A stretch of DNA of 26,656 bases from G023898405 sp964368985. GTDB taxonomy: Bacteria > Myxococcota > UBA727 > JABDBI01. Shown in pieces: positions 1 to 7,681 of this stretch. The DNA is taken from the NCBI GenBank assembly GCA_964368985.1, contig CAYJDW010000032.1, positions 1-26,656 of the forward strand. The letters run 5' to 3'. Numbering within the stretch: position 1 is the stretch's first letter; every line of letters begins with the position of its first letter. The translations under genes and the position numbers were made by a program. The notes below the pieces were generated by a model, which did no database searches, had not been told where the DNA came from, and saw nothing but the letters and a program-made list of their open reading frames with translations.

Positions 1-46
1 AACTAAAAAAGTGGAAAAACTCCATTAAGCCGTGTTATTGCACAGA

Positions 47-89
47 AAAAAGCTGTCAGGCACAAATGCTGATGGCTTTTTGATTTTTT
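47..89 (+). terminator. Intrinsic terminator of an upstream plus-strand gene
   Basis: A 13-bp stem (47-59 with 69-81, two G:U wobbles, 9-nt loop) is followed by GA and six T. This is the classic intrinsic-terminator layout on the plus strand. It most likely ends a gene lying just before the window. The A-rich 5' arm means it could also work weakly on the other strand. Confidence 0.75.
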
Positions 90-136
90 GGTTGAAGAGC
101 GGGTATTAGCAACGGGCGCGTATTAACAAAGCTAAA

Positions 137-148
137 CTAGCTTGCTAG
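137..148. promoter_or_regulatory. Short perfect inverted repeat upstream of the M16 protease
   Basis: CTAGC-TT-GCTAG is a perfect 5-bp inverted repeat with a 2-nt centre, 34 bp before the protease start codon. It could be a regulator binding site. It is short enough to be chance, and no clear promoter was identified beside it. Confidence 0.2.
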
Positions 149-182
149 GCTAAAATCTCATCATTTTTACCAAGAGGCTTTG

Positions 183-2855
183 ATGACTAAACATGCACCC
201 TTGAAACTGCCCTCATCTTTTAAGCTCATCCGAACTTTCCAAGGTATCGACGAATACCACCTTCCTAATGGATTGCAGATTTTGTTGTTTGAAGATCAAT
301 CCCAAGCCAATGTCACGGTTAATCTTACTTATTTGGTAGGCTCTCGTCACGAAGGCCGGGGCGAAGCGGGTATGGCTCACTTACTTGAGCACATGCTTTT
401 TCGAGGGACCTCGAAAGTTCGCGACGTAAAAGGGGTTTTGCAAGACAAAGGTGCTCAGTTTAATGCGACTACTTGGTTTGATCGCACCAATTATTTTGAA
501 ACGCTTACTCCTACCAGAGAAAATTTGGCCTTTGCCCTCGAGCTGGAAGCAGATCGCATGGTCAATAGTTTGATTTTGCAAGAAGATCTCGACGCTGAAA
601 TGACAGTGGTACGTAACGAGTTTGAAATGGGGGAGAATAATCCCGTCCATGTGCTTCATGATCAAGTAATGTCAGCAGCTTATCGCTGGCACAATTACGC
701 CAAAACTACCATTGGTAATCGCTCGGATATTGAACGAGTTCCGGCGGAGACTCTGCGTCGGTTTTACCAATATTATTATCAGCCCGATAATGCCGTGTTG
801 GTTGTGGCAGGACAATTTAATCCACAGGATGCCCTAGATTTAATTGACCAACATTTTGCTTCCCTTAAAAAACCCACCCGGGTGCTCGAGCAAACTTATA
901 CCGAGGAGCCTGCCCAGGATGGACCACGGGAAGTAGTTTTGGAGCGAGTAGGGGATATGGCGAGTATTACTGCGGCCTATCACGTTCCTGCAGCTTCCCA
1001 CGCTGACCATGCGCCTTTGAAAATTTTTATGGACTCTATTACCGACGAGCCCGGTGGTTTGATTTATCGTGCACTGGTTGAAAAGGGCGTGGCCTCAGAA
1101 TTATTCTCAATGGTGTATTCGCTGCGTGAGCCCGGTATGGCGATGTGTTTTACGAGGCCCATCAAAGAAGATCAAACGTTCTCCATCCGTGATCAACTTT
1201 TATCGCTCATTGAGAAAACAGCCTCCTCATCGCTCGATAGCAAACAAGTAGAGCGTATTAAAGCGCGTCAGTTAAAGCGCTTCAAGCAAGTTATGTCGAA
1301 CAGTAAAGACGTGGCTTTGAAGCTGAGTGAAGCGATTGCTTGTGGTGATTGGCGATTGTTTTTTTGGAACAAAGAGCAAATCGAAAAAGTCACCCTAGAT
1401 GATGTTAAGCGTGTGGCAAATCGCTATTTCGTGAGGAGTAATCGCACAAGCGGCGTTTTTATCCCGCAGGCTAAAATTGAACGAGTGGAAATTGAGCGCG
1501 TAACGGATATCGAGAGCATGTTGCTAGAGCTTAAAACCGATGAGAGTTTGTCGAAGGGCGAAGTCTTTGTCGCAAGCGCTCACAATATTGAGGCAAGAGT
1601 TAAGCGCATTAAGCTGAATGATTGGCAGAAGTCGGCCTTTTTGCCGAAGAAAACTCGTGGTGAATCGGCTCGTGCTCAGGTGATTATTCGCTATGCTCAC
1701 GAAGCCGTACTCCAGGATTACCACGAAGAATTGGCCTTGTTGCCAGCAATCTTATGGCGTGGCACCACCAAATATAGTTATCAAGACTTGCGCGACAAGC
1801 TTGATGCCATCATGTCCACACTTGATTTGAGCGGTCATGCAGGTTTTTTGTCGTCGTCGATTAAAAGTGAGCGAAAATATTTGGGCCAGGCGCTCGAATT
1901 GCTCGCCCATGTGCTACAAAACCCTTCGTTTAATCCGAGCGAATTTGCCATCGTTAAACAGCGTGAAATCGATGATCATGAAGAGATCAAAAGCGATCCG
2001 CAACGTCTGGGATTTCAAGAGCTGGAACGCTTAAAAAACCCATGGCCAAAGGATAGTTTTTTTTACGTGCCGACTTTTGACGAGCGCATCCAATCCTTAA
2101 AAACTCTTTCTCTGAGCAAGGTCGAAGAGGCCTATGAGAAATTGGTTTCCTGCCAAAACCTGAGCTTCGCGATTCTTGGTGATACCGATGAAGATATTCT
2201 TCGACGCGCTTCACATTGGTTTGATGCGGCGGCGAGAGTGCCTTATGAACGCGTAAAACGGCCCTTTATCAAGAATGTGGTAAGTGACATCATCTGCAAT
2301 ACCAAAGACAAAGAGATGGCCATTATCGCCTATGCCTATAATTTCCCCATGCGCGATGACCATGAAGATTTTGCCGGTCTAAAACTTGCGAATTATATGT
2401 TTGGCGAAAATATGAATTCCCGCCTGATGAACCGCATTCGCGAAAAAGAGGGCATTTCTTATGGTGCTGGTTCTTGGCTAGAAATAGGTCGTCACGACGA
2501 AGTAGGTTCCCTAAACCTCTACGCTATGGCAGCTCCCGCGAGCGTATCACGGGCGAAACGTGCAGTGGATGAAGAATGGCAACGCTTTATTGCCGACGGT
2601 GTCGACGAGAATGAGCTCAAAAATGCGCAAGAGAGCATCTGGCTCAGTTTTGAAAATAACCTCGCCAATGATGGCTATTTAGTGAATACTCTCGCCGCAG
2701 ATCTCGATATTGGGCGGACCTTTTTGTGGCGTGAAGAGCTGTTTACCCGCATGAAGCAAATGACCCCTAAAGACATCAAAAGAGTGGCGCAAAAATGGTG
2801 GAGCAAAGCTGAGTTTTCCATTGTCACGGCAGGTGATGAGGCGAAGATTAAATAA
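183..2855 (+). CDS. M16 (pitrilysin-like) zinc metalloprotease, two-module
   Basis: Zinc-dependent peptidase of family M16, 890 residues, with an active N-terminal half and a C-terminal M16C-type half. The inverted zinc motif HxxEH is HLLEH at residues 66-70. The third ligand is very likely Glu146 in the VVRNEFE stretch, at the spacing seen in pitrilysin (76 residues after the second His, 77 in pitrilysin). The C-terminal half carries the R..Y signature as REKEGISYG near residue 760, which in this family helps hold the substrate. The start chosen is ATG at 183, with AAGAGG five bases upstream; a TTG one codon earlier is less likely. I see no signal peptide, so a cytoplasmic peptide-degrading role is favoured, although many M16 relatives are periplasmic. 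The gene stands alone and faces the next gene convergently. Family assignment is firm; substrate unknown. Confidence 0.93.
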   Translation: MTKHAPLKLPSSFKLIRTFQGIDEYHLPNGLQILLFEDQSQANVTVNLTYLVGSRHEGRGEAGMAHLLEHMLFRGTSKVRDVKGVLQDKGAQFNATTWFDRTNYFETLTPTRENLAFALELEADRMVNSLILQEDLDAEMTVVRNEFEMGENNPVHVLHDQVMSAAYRWHNYAKTTIGNRSDIERVPAETLRRFYQYYYQPDNAVLVVAGQFNPQDALDLIDQHFASLKKPTRVLEQTYTEEPAQDGPREVVLERVGDMASITAAYHVPAASHADHAPLKIFMDSITDEPGGLIYRALVEKGVASELFSMVYSLREPGMAMCFTRPIKEDQTFSIRDQLLSLIEKTASSSLDSKQVERIKARQLKRFKQVMSNSKDVALKLSEAIACGDWRLFFWNKEQIEKVTLDDVKRVANRYFVRSNRTSGVFIPQAKIERVEIERVTDIESMLLELKTDESLSKGEVFVASAHNIEARVKRIKLNDWQKSAFLPKKTRGESARAQVIIRYAHEAVLQDYHEELALLPAILWRGTTKYSYQDLRDKLDAIMSTLDLSGHAGFLSSSIKSERKYLGQALELLAHVLQNPSFNPSEFAIVKQREIDDHEEIKSDPQRLGFQELERLKNPWPKDSFFYVPTFDERIQSLKTLSLSKVEEAYEKLVSCQNLSFAILGDTDEDILRRASHWFDAAARVPYERVKRPFIKNVVSDIICNTKDKEMAIIAYAYNFPMRDDHEDFAGLKLANYMFGENMNSRLMNRIREKEGISYGAGSWLEIGRHDEVGSLNLYAMAAPASVSRAKRAVDEEWQRFIADGVDENELKNAQESIWLSFENNLANDGYLVNTLAADLDIGRTFLWREELFTRMKQMTPKDIKRVAQKWWSKAEFSIVTAGDEAKIK

Positions 2856-2937
2856 CGACGGGTCAAAGCGAGCCAGACAGGTTGATGGGCCCCGAGAGCT
2901 TGGCTGCGCTTGCCTTGATAGTTGTTGTGGGTCTTAA

Positions 2938-3095
2938 TAACCTAAGTTGCTCTCTATCAAATTTTTACCTTAAACACTTATTCATGTCGTCCCCGCGAAG
3001 GCGGGGATCCAGCAAAGTGGCATAAAGACTGGATCCCCGCCCTGGCGGGGACGACAAGGTGGCGTCGGAATCTGATAGGGAGCAACTTTCGGTTA
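2938..3095. repeat. Nested inverted-repeat element (MITE/REP-like)
   Basis: Two inverted repeats are nested. The inner arms, 2985-3010 and 3031-3056, match at 24 of 26 positions and begin TGTCGTCCCCGC. The outer arms, about 2938-2960 and 3072-3095, share AAGTTGCTCYCTATCA in opposite orientation. The element fills the gap between two convergent genes, so the RNA hairpin may also block read-through in both directions. The inner palindrome resembles GGATCCCCGCC-type intergenic repeats common in several proteobacteria. The coordinated outer arms suggest a small mobile unit of about 158 bp. No ORF or obvious target-site duplication was found. Confidence 0.7.
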
Positions 3096-3108
3096 CTATT
3101 CATTGGGA

Positions 3109-4113
3109 TCAAAATCCCGAAGGGCGCACAGGACGGGTAAAGAGGATATCTGCATTCCCGGCAGAATTCTTCTTTGCGATGGTGCTGTAAATAATACCCT
3201 CTTCACAAAAAGCAGTTGCCAAAATCCCTCCAATTTTTATAGTTCGATAAATGCCTGCGATATCTTCTTTGGCTTGAGACAGGGAATTGGTTAAATCGAC
3301 AAAATCAAAACCTATGAGCGCATCCGCGGGAGTTTTTTCCTCGCTATTAATATCTTTAACGAGATGATTCGCATTCGTGTAAATATATAAATCTGGCCGT
3401 TGGCCATTGTTCGCCTCAATTAAATCAAGAAATTGTTTTAGCCGATACACATCTTCCAGCAAAGTCTTAGCCTTAGCGCTGCCCTCGGATTCCCAGAGTG
3501 CTTGAATATCTTTGATAGTGATTTTTTCTCCTAGCTGCGGGATTAATTTTTTAAAAACTTCACCCCACTTAGGCTCGATGAGAGTAATAGTTTTAATGGC
3601 AAGATCTTTTTTGATTAATGATAAGGCTATTGATGCTTCGTAAAACATAGCGCCGCTGGCATAAAAAATAATATCGATACCCTCATGGTCAGCAGGTTTC
3701 ATAACATGCTTTGACAGTTCCTCCCTAAAAAAATCCCGAAAAGAAAGGACTCCAGGTCTTCTCGTTAGGGAACACTTAATCACTCTGCATTCGTCGAGGA
3801 GAAAGGTGGGATTTTCTTTGGATTGAAGTGAGAAAACTCTTAGTATTTCTTGCGCGGTGGGGTAGTCAAAATTAGTCATATATTGTCGAGTCTGCACGCC
3901 GAGACCCAGCAAATTCGTAGGCTGACTCAACATTTGCTCAGCGCTCTCCTTTAGAAGATTTTCCTCGGGAGGTAGTTGGTTGTGCTCGCCGTCATAGGCA
4001 TCTATAAAGAAGCCCCCATTCTGGCTGATGGGTTTAAATTCAACGACAAAGGCGGCATGGGTGACGGAGGTATTGAGGATTAAAAATCCAGCTAATACTA
4101 TGATGTTTTTCAT
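3109..4113 (-). CDS. Exported protein with a Rossmann-like C-terminal half, function unknown
   Basis: I do not recognise this 334-residue protein. The start chosen is ATG at 4113 because it begins a clear signal peptide (residues 1-20, MKNIIVLAGFLILNTSVTHA); a GTG 20 codons earlier would bury it. No good Shine-Dalgarno is visible. The C-terminal half alternates strands and helices like a Rossmann fold. A glycine-containing stretch, YASGAMFYEAS near 151-161, is followed by a strand ending in an acidic residue (ITLIEP, 176-181), then DALIGFDFVDL (264-274) and IKIGGILATAF (292-302). That order resembles class I methyltransferase motifs I, post-I, IV and the GG turn, but motif I is degenerate, so catalysis is uncertain. 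Neighbours are a convergent protease and, on the same strand upstream, a sodium symporter 82 bp away. A periplasmic or secreted location is inferred from the signal peptide only. Confidence 0.6.
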   Translation of the reverse strand: MKNIIVLAGFLILNTSVTHAAFVVEFKPISQNGGFFIDAYDGEHNQLPPEENLLKESAEQMLSQPTNLLGLGVQTRQYMTNFDYPTAQEILRVFSLQSKENPTFLLDECRVIKCSLTRRPGVLSFRDFFREELSKHVMKPADHEGIDIIFYASGAMFYEASIALSLIKKDLAIKTITLIEPKWGEVFKKLIPQLGEKITIKDIQALWESEGSAKAKTLLEDVYRLKQFLDLIEANNGQRPDLYIYTNANHLVKDINSEEKTPADALIGFDFVDLTNSLSQAKEDIAGIYRTIKIGGILATAFCEEGIIYSTIAKKNSAGNADILFTRPVRPSGF

Positions 4114-4195
4114 GAGAAAATATTTAATGTCGAGAGGAAAATTTGCAATAACATCCTCAGGGACCAGCCTCACTGCTCGTCCCCGCTAATTCCGC

Positions 4196-5551
4196 TTAAG
4201 AAGGCTGAGTCTTTCCTTTCGCATCATAAAAATGACCTGCGATATAGGCCAGCGTTGAGATGAGCAGGGCGGTCACAATGGAAGAGCCCGCGAAGTTCAT
4301 AAACTCAGTGATCAAATAAGCCGCAAAACCTAAAATCACCGATAGTTTGGCGCCACAAGGCGAAGGCTTTTTCGCAAACATAGCGATGAGCAATGGCACC
4401 AAAAGGGCGCTCACAGAAATCGCATAGCTTTTTAATAATAACCCGATAACGCTGTCAAAATAAAAAGCTACTATTAACGCCGCTGCTCCCAGGAGAAAAG
4501 TTATTAAGCGTGAAGCAGCAAGGCCCACGCGGGCATTGGCTTTGGCAAAGTCAGCAATGAGATTTGAACTTGCGGCACCAAGCAAGGAATCTGCCGTGGA
4601 GCAAATGGCTGCAAGAAGAGCGCAGGCGACAACAGTCATGCCGAAACCCGAAAGTTTGCTTTGTAATAAGAGGACCAATGGCGATTGACCAACGCCTGGC
4701 ACAATCCCAGATGCTTTGGCATACATGCCTAAGAACATGGGAATGGCTGCAAAAACGAGCAAAAATGCGCCCGCCAAGAGGGCTGATACGGTGGCTACGC
4801 GCCGACTTTTGGCGGCGAAAAACCGCTGTGCTAAATCTTGCTCAATAAGGGAAAACAATACTGGCACGAGCAGAATAGTAAAAATTCCCTCGCTATTAAA
4901 CGATGAGCCGGAACTTGGTGCAGCGGGTAGGCTGATGAGCGCTGTCATTTCGCCAACGGGGATAATGAAAAACAATACGCCAAAAAAGACCACGACGATT
5001 AAAATGACTTGCAAAATATCGGTGGCGATAACCGCTTTAATACCGCCAAACATGGTGTAGGTGATCACCACCAACCAAAAGCCCACCAGCCACCAGGGGC
5101 TTAAGGCAAACATGGAAGAAAATAATTGGCGAGAGGCAACTATTTGAGCTGCTAAAATACCGCCCATGGTGAAAATCGAAATCAGTGCTGCGATTTTACG
5201 TAAAAATGGCGAGCCATATTTAGTCTCAAAAAGTTCTGCTGTGGTGCTAATATTGAGGCTGCGCAACCGTGCTCCGACGCCTAGGCCTAAGATAATAAAA
5301 CCTAAAGCCATACCCAAATTATAGGCAAGTCCCCAAAGACCTTTTTCGTAGGATTCAGCAGCGGTGCCAAAAATCATTCCCGCGCCAAGTTGCGTGGCGA
5401 TCAAGGTGAGCGTGATGCTCGTGGTATTGAAACTCCGATTTCCCAGCAAATAATCTGCTTGAGAGGAAACGCCCTTTGAGGCAATAAAAGCGACCGCTAA
5501 ATAAAGCACGCCAGTAAAAGCCAAAAATAGGCCGGATAACATGGATTCCAT
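4196..5551 (-). CDS. Sodium:solute symporter (SSS family), predicted histidine uptake
   Basis: A 451-residue inner-membrane protein with about a dozen hydrophobic segments, matching the SSS family (PutP relatives) in length and in motifs such as GGIKAVIATDILQ. These proteins couple Na+ entry to uptake of amino acids, sugars or vitamins. The start is ATG at 5551, preceded by GGGAG at 8 nt; an upstream in-frame ORF extension of 20 codons lacks this support and runs into the leader region. Sequence alone does not name the substrate. The 5' leader does give a hint: a promoter, a 20-codon peptide with five consecutive His codons and an intrinsic terminator lie upstream, in the layout of a histidine attenuator. 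I infer that the protein imports histidine or a histidine-containing or related compound. Family confidence is high, substrate moderate. Confidence 0.88.
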   Translation of the reverse strand: MESMLSGLFLAFTGVLYLAVAFIASKGVSSQADYLLGNRSFNTTSITLTLIATQLGAGMIFGTAAESYEKGLWGLAYNLGMALGFIILGLGVGARLRSLNISTTAELFETKYGSPFLRKIAALISIFTMGGILAAQIVASRQLFSSMFALSPWWLVGFWLVVITYTMFGGIKAVIATDILQVILIVVVFFGVLFFIIPVGEMTALISLPAAPSSGSSFNSEGIFTILLVPVLFSLIEQDLAQRFFAAKSRRVATVSALLAGAFLLVFAAIPMFLGMYAKASGIVPGVGQSPLVLLLQSKLSGFGMTVVACALLAAICSTADSLLGAASSNLIADFAKANARVGLAASRLITFLLGAAALIVAFYFDSVIGLLLKSYAISVSALLVPLLIAMFAKKPSPCGAKLSVILGFAAYLITEFMNFAGSSIVTALLISTLAYIAGHFYDAKGKTQPS

Positions 5552-5592
5552 AATTTTTTCTCCCTTTAATCCGGTCGAATGGTGCCGCGCAC

Positions 5593-5622
5593 AAAAAAAA
5601 TGCTGACCCATCCGGCCAGCAT
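5593..5622 (-). terminator. Intrinsic terminator in the symporter leader (attenuator)
   Basis: On the minus strand ATGCTGGCC pairs with GGTCAGCAT (9 bp, one wobble, 5-nt loop GGATG), followed by seven T. It lies between the His-codon leader ORF and the symporter start, about 42 nt before the ATG. No gene ends here, so its position fits a regulated terminator. A leader segment at about 5665-5671 (GTGCTGG) mimics the 5' arm and can pair with the 3' arm, giving a possible antiterminator. Confidence 0.8.
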
Positions 5623-5647
5623 ATTAATGATTGCGAACTTATCAAAC

Positions 5648-5710
5648 TTAACGCACATCAACATCCAGCACGGTCACAGACCCGCAATGATGATGGTGAT
5701 GGTTTTTCAT
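5648..5710 (-). CDS. Histidine leader peptide (hisL-like) of the symporter transcript
   Basis: A 20-codon ORF beginning MKNHHHHHCG and ending DVDVR, with five consecutive His codons (codons 4-8). The E. coli his-operon leader peptide has seven consecutive His codons, and its translation senses charged tRNA-His. Here the leader is followed by an intrinsic terminator and then a sodium symporter gene. An in-frame ATG at 5722 would give four more residues (MSFL). It lies about where transcription should start from the promoter at 5730-5757, so leaderless translation is possible; no Shine-Dalgarno is visible before either ATG. Sequence at 5630-5635 can pair with 5683-5688, which overlaps the last His codon, or with about 5652-5660, giving alternative structures whose choice would depend on ribosome position. 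Confidence 0.8.
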   Translation of the reverse strand: MKNHHHHHCGSVTVLDVDVR

Positions 5711-5729
5711 TAAGAAGCTCATGCGCGAA

Positions 5730-5757
5730 AGTTTAGGGGCCTAAGTTCAGTTGTCAA
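5730..5757 (-). promoter_or_regulatory. Promoter of the histidine leader/symporter transcript
   Basis: A perfect -35 box TTGACA (5757-5752) is followed 16 bp later by TAAACT (5735-5730), a 4/6 match to the -10 consensus. The spacer contains TTAGGCCC seven bases after the -35 box. The same word at the same offset is in the promoter at 26532-26559. TTAGG-CC-CCTAA in this spacer (5733-5744) is also a small palindrome. Confidence 0.7.
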
Positions 5758-5859
5758 GGGCCGCTATAATCCGCCTTTTCTAAAGAGGTTATTGAAAAAA
5801 TTTAGACCCTTGTGGTACCAGCCCCCCTTTGAAAAGGGGAAAGATGCTTCTGGGGAACT

Positions 5860-6777
5860 CTAAGGAAAAAGCAAGTCAAACTTGGTGCCTAGGCTTTGGA
5901 TCTTATTTCGCGGGAGGTCCATAAAGCGTACATGTTCAACTGATGTAGTTGGATGATCCGCAAAAAATTGCAGCGCGGCGCCATAATATAAATCGATTGC
6001 GCGGGGGAGAGGAAAGCCAAAAATCCCCGTGGAAATGGTTGGTATTGAAACACTTTTTGCGCCATATTCACTCGCTTTTGAGAGACTATTGAGCACTGCG
6101 GAATAAAGTTCCAAATCTTTTTCTAGAGTGCTTGCCCCTTGGGGCCCCGCTGTGAATACGATCATTTTGATTGCAGGGGCCAAACCGTAGGGATGCATTA
6201 CCATCGCTGAACCAGTGGGGAATGCGGTGATTTTATAATGGTTTTTATAAGCAATAGCCTCGTCTTTCAATAAATCTTTCCCGCCGACTAAGGCCGCTCT
6301 ATGAATGATTCCATCGATGCCGCCACCACCCTCAAGACCGCTGTTCGCCGCATTCACGATTGCATCCGACTCTTTCAATAAATCCCCATGCACCACTGAA
6401 ATTGTTCGATCGACTCCGCTGATATTTTTTTGAGCGCTCCAAAATATTTGGGGCGGATTAGGTGCAGTAGCCGGAATAGCGGCCATAGCTGTGCTGGTAA
6501 TTTTTCGCCATCCCGCAGTGTTGTTAAGGGCTGGCAAAACAGTTGCCAGTGGAGGATGCGGGGTTTTATCCATAACAGTGCTTGGGGGAGTCAGAGGCGG
6601 CGGGGAATCGGGCGTGGTGGTCGGGACTGTTGTGGGTGACGTCGTTGACGGCGTCTTTGGTGGGGCCGAGGCGAGCGGCGGCGGATTTGTCTTTTCCGTA
6701 CTTGCATTGGGGCTGAGGGTTTCGCAAGCACTAAACGCCATGCACGTCAAAATTACGCTGAGCGATATTTTTATCAT
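5860..6777 (-). CDS. Macrodomain lipoprotein (ADP-ribose-binding, MacroD-like)
   Basis: A 305-residue protein with three parts. Residues 1-18 form a lipoprotein-type signal ending in a plausible lipobox FSAC (Cys18). Residues about 20-90 are a Pro/Thr/Ser-rich linker. Residues about 125-300 form a macrodomain with the family hallmarks: GD at 131-132, NAANSGLEGGGGIDG at 142-156, and the second loop STGIFGFP at 249-256. Asn145 and Asp155 occupy the positions used by MacroD-type enzymes to remove ADP-ribose or deacetylate O-acetyl-ADP-ribose. Macrodomains normally act in the cytosol or nucleus, so attachment to an exported lipid anchor is unusual. The start is ATG at 6777 with AGGA about 10 nt upstream. 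It is divergent from the cysteine-rich lipoprotein gene. The domain call is firm; surface versus periplasmic side and substrate are unknown. Confidence 0.9.
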   Translation of the reverse strand: MIKISLSVILTCMAFSACETLSPNASTEKTNPPPLASAPPKTPSTTSPTTVPTTTPDSPPPLTPPSTVMDKTPHPPLATVLPALNNTAGWRKITSTAMAAIPATAPNPPQIFWSAQKNISGVDRTISVVHGDLLKESDAIVNAANSGLEGGGGIDGIIHRAALVGGKDLLKDEAIAYKNHYKITAFPTGSAMVMHPYGLAPAIKMIVFTAGPQGASTLEKDLELYSAVLNSLSKASEYGAKSVSIPTISTGIFGFPLPRAIDLYYGAALQFFADHPTTSVEHVRFMDLPRNKIQSLGTKFDLLFP

Positions 6778-6910
6778 TTTTCTTTATCCTGTAGATTCGA
6801 GTTTAACAGGCAATTTAATTAGCTTAATAAAACCAAATTACAACTGCTAAAAAACTGCCAAAAACTATACCTTGCTTTTGTCTTTTTTCTAGGGGGAAAT
6901 AGCTGCAAAT

Positions 6911-6940
6911 TTGACTAATTATAGGCTTAATCAATATATT
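6911..6940 (+). promoter_or_regulatory. Promoter of the cysteine-rich lipoprotein gene
   Basis: TTGACT (6911-6916), an 18-bp spacer and TATATT (6935-6940) form a good sigma70-type promoter about 30 bp before the lipoprotein start, in the AT-rich divergent region shared with the macrodomain gene. Confidence 0.5.
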
Positions 6941-6970
6941 AAATAGGGTTTCAAATAAAATTTGGTGAGC

Positions 6971-7681
6971 ATGATGCAGCGCGCAAAAACAATCGATACA
7001 TTTTTATATACTGCAAGCGTATTATTTTTGCTCGGCGTCGTGTCCTGCACTCCCTCTCCTGAGCAGGAACGATTAAACCATTATTTGGAAGCCATAGCCG
7101 CACAAGAGGCTGCTGTTTTGCCGGCCCCAGGAGGAGCCGCATCTAATGCTCCAGGAGTTACCACCATTGTTAGCGGTACGCCGCGCCAGGTGAGCGCAGG
7201 AACATGTGGGGATGGGGTCATTAACGGCACCAACGAAGATTGCGACAAAGGCGCTATTACCAACCCAAATTGTAATGAGCTGGGCGGTATTAGCGGTATC
7301 GTTAAATGCAGTGAGAACTGCCTCTATGATTTATCAGATTGCATAACACCCGCAGTAAACGAACGCATTGGCGGTACGGCGGAGAATTGTAAATGTAGCT
7401 GTGGTGGTAATCGGTGCGGTGGCGGCTGTTCTCCAACCAGCGTGAACTCTGTTGGGCAGTCCCAGTGTCGGTTTAATTGCGATAACGATTGTATTTGCAA
7501 ATGCGAAGGCAAACTCGAAGCTCACATTGAAAGATGCGATTTTAGATGCATTTGCACCCTCGACGCCAGTGGCAATCCTCTTTGCGAATGCTCAATGGAA
7601 ACTTGTGATGTTCTCGCCGTTATATCCCCTAATATTGCAAACCTAGCCGGTGGAAGCGGCAGCACGGGCGGGGGGCATTAG
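6971..7681 (+). CDS. Cysteine-rich lipoprotein with a Myxococcus-type cysteine repeat
   Basis: A 236-residue exported protein. The N-terminus has a basic start, a hydrophobic core and a lipobox VVSC (Cys26), so lipid attachment is likely. The middle carries one copy of a pattern like the Myxococcus cysteine-rich repeat: CGDGVINGTNEDCDKG, then C..C..C....DC. It is followed by a dense cysteine block including CKCSCGGNRCGGGC and CICKCEG. The even, closely spaced cysteines suggest a disulfide-rich extracytoplasmic module; metal binding is also possible. The C-terminus is Gly/Ser-rich. Alternative starts TTG (6962), GTG (6965) and ATG (6974) lie close by; 6971 is chosen, with no strong ribosome site for any. 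Divergent from the macrodomain lipoprotein. No enzymatic function is suggested. Confidence 0.75.
   Translation: MMQRAKTIDTFLYTASVLFLLGVVSCTPSPEQERLNHYLEAIAAQEAAVLPAPGGAASNAPGVTTIVSGTPRQVSAGTCGDGVINGTNEDCDKGAITNPNCNELGGISGIVKCSENCLYDLSDCITPAVNERIGGTAENCKCSCGGNRCGGGCSPTSVNSVGQSQCRFNCDNDCICKCEGKLEAHIERCDFRCICTLDASGNPLCECSMETCDVLAVISPNIANLAGGSGSTGGGH

Noticed and set aside
3105..3118. GGGAT-CAAA-ATCCC hairpin at the end of the exported Rossmann-like gene
   Set aside because: Only five base pairs, overlapping the stop codon, with no T tract; the adjacent nested repeat is a better transcription barrier.
5821..5840. CCCCTTTGAAAAGGGG hairpin downstream of the macrodomain gene as a terminator
   Set aside because: The stem is short and no T tract follows on the minus strand; left unassigned.
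6430..6850. Gly/Val-rich plus-strand ORFs opposite the macrodomain gene
   Set aside because: They are antisense readings of the Pro/Thr-rich linker; the minus-strand frame has clear macrodomain motifs.
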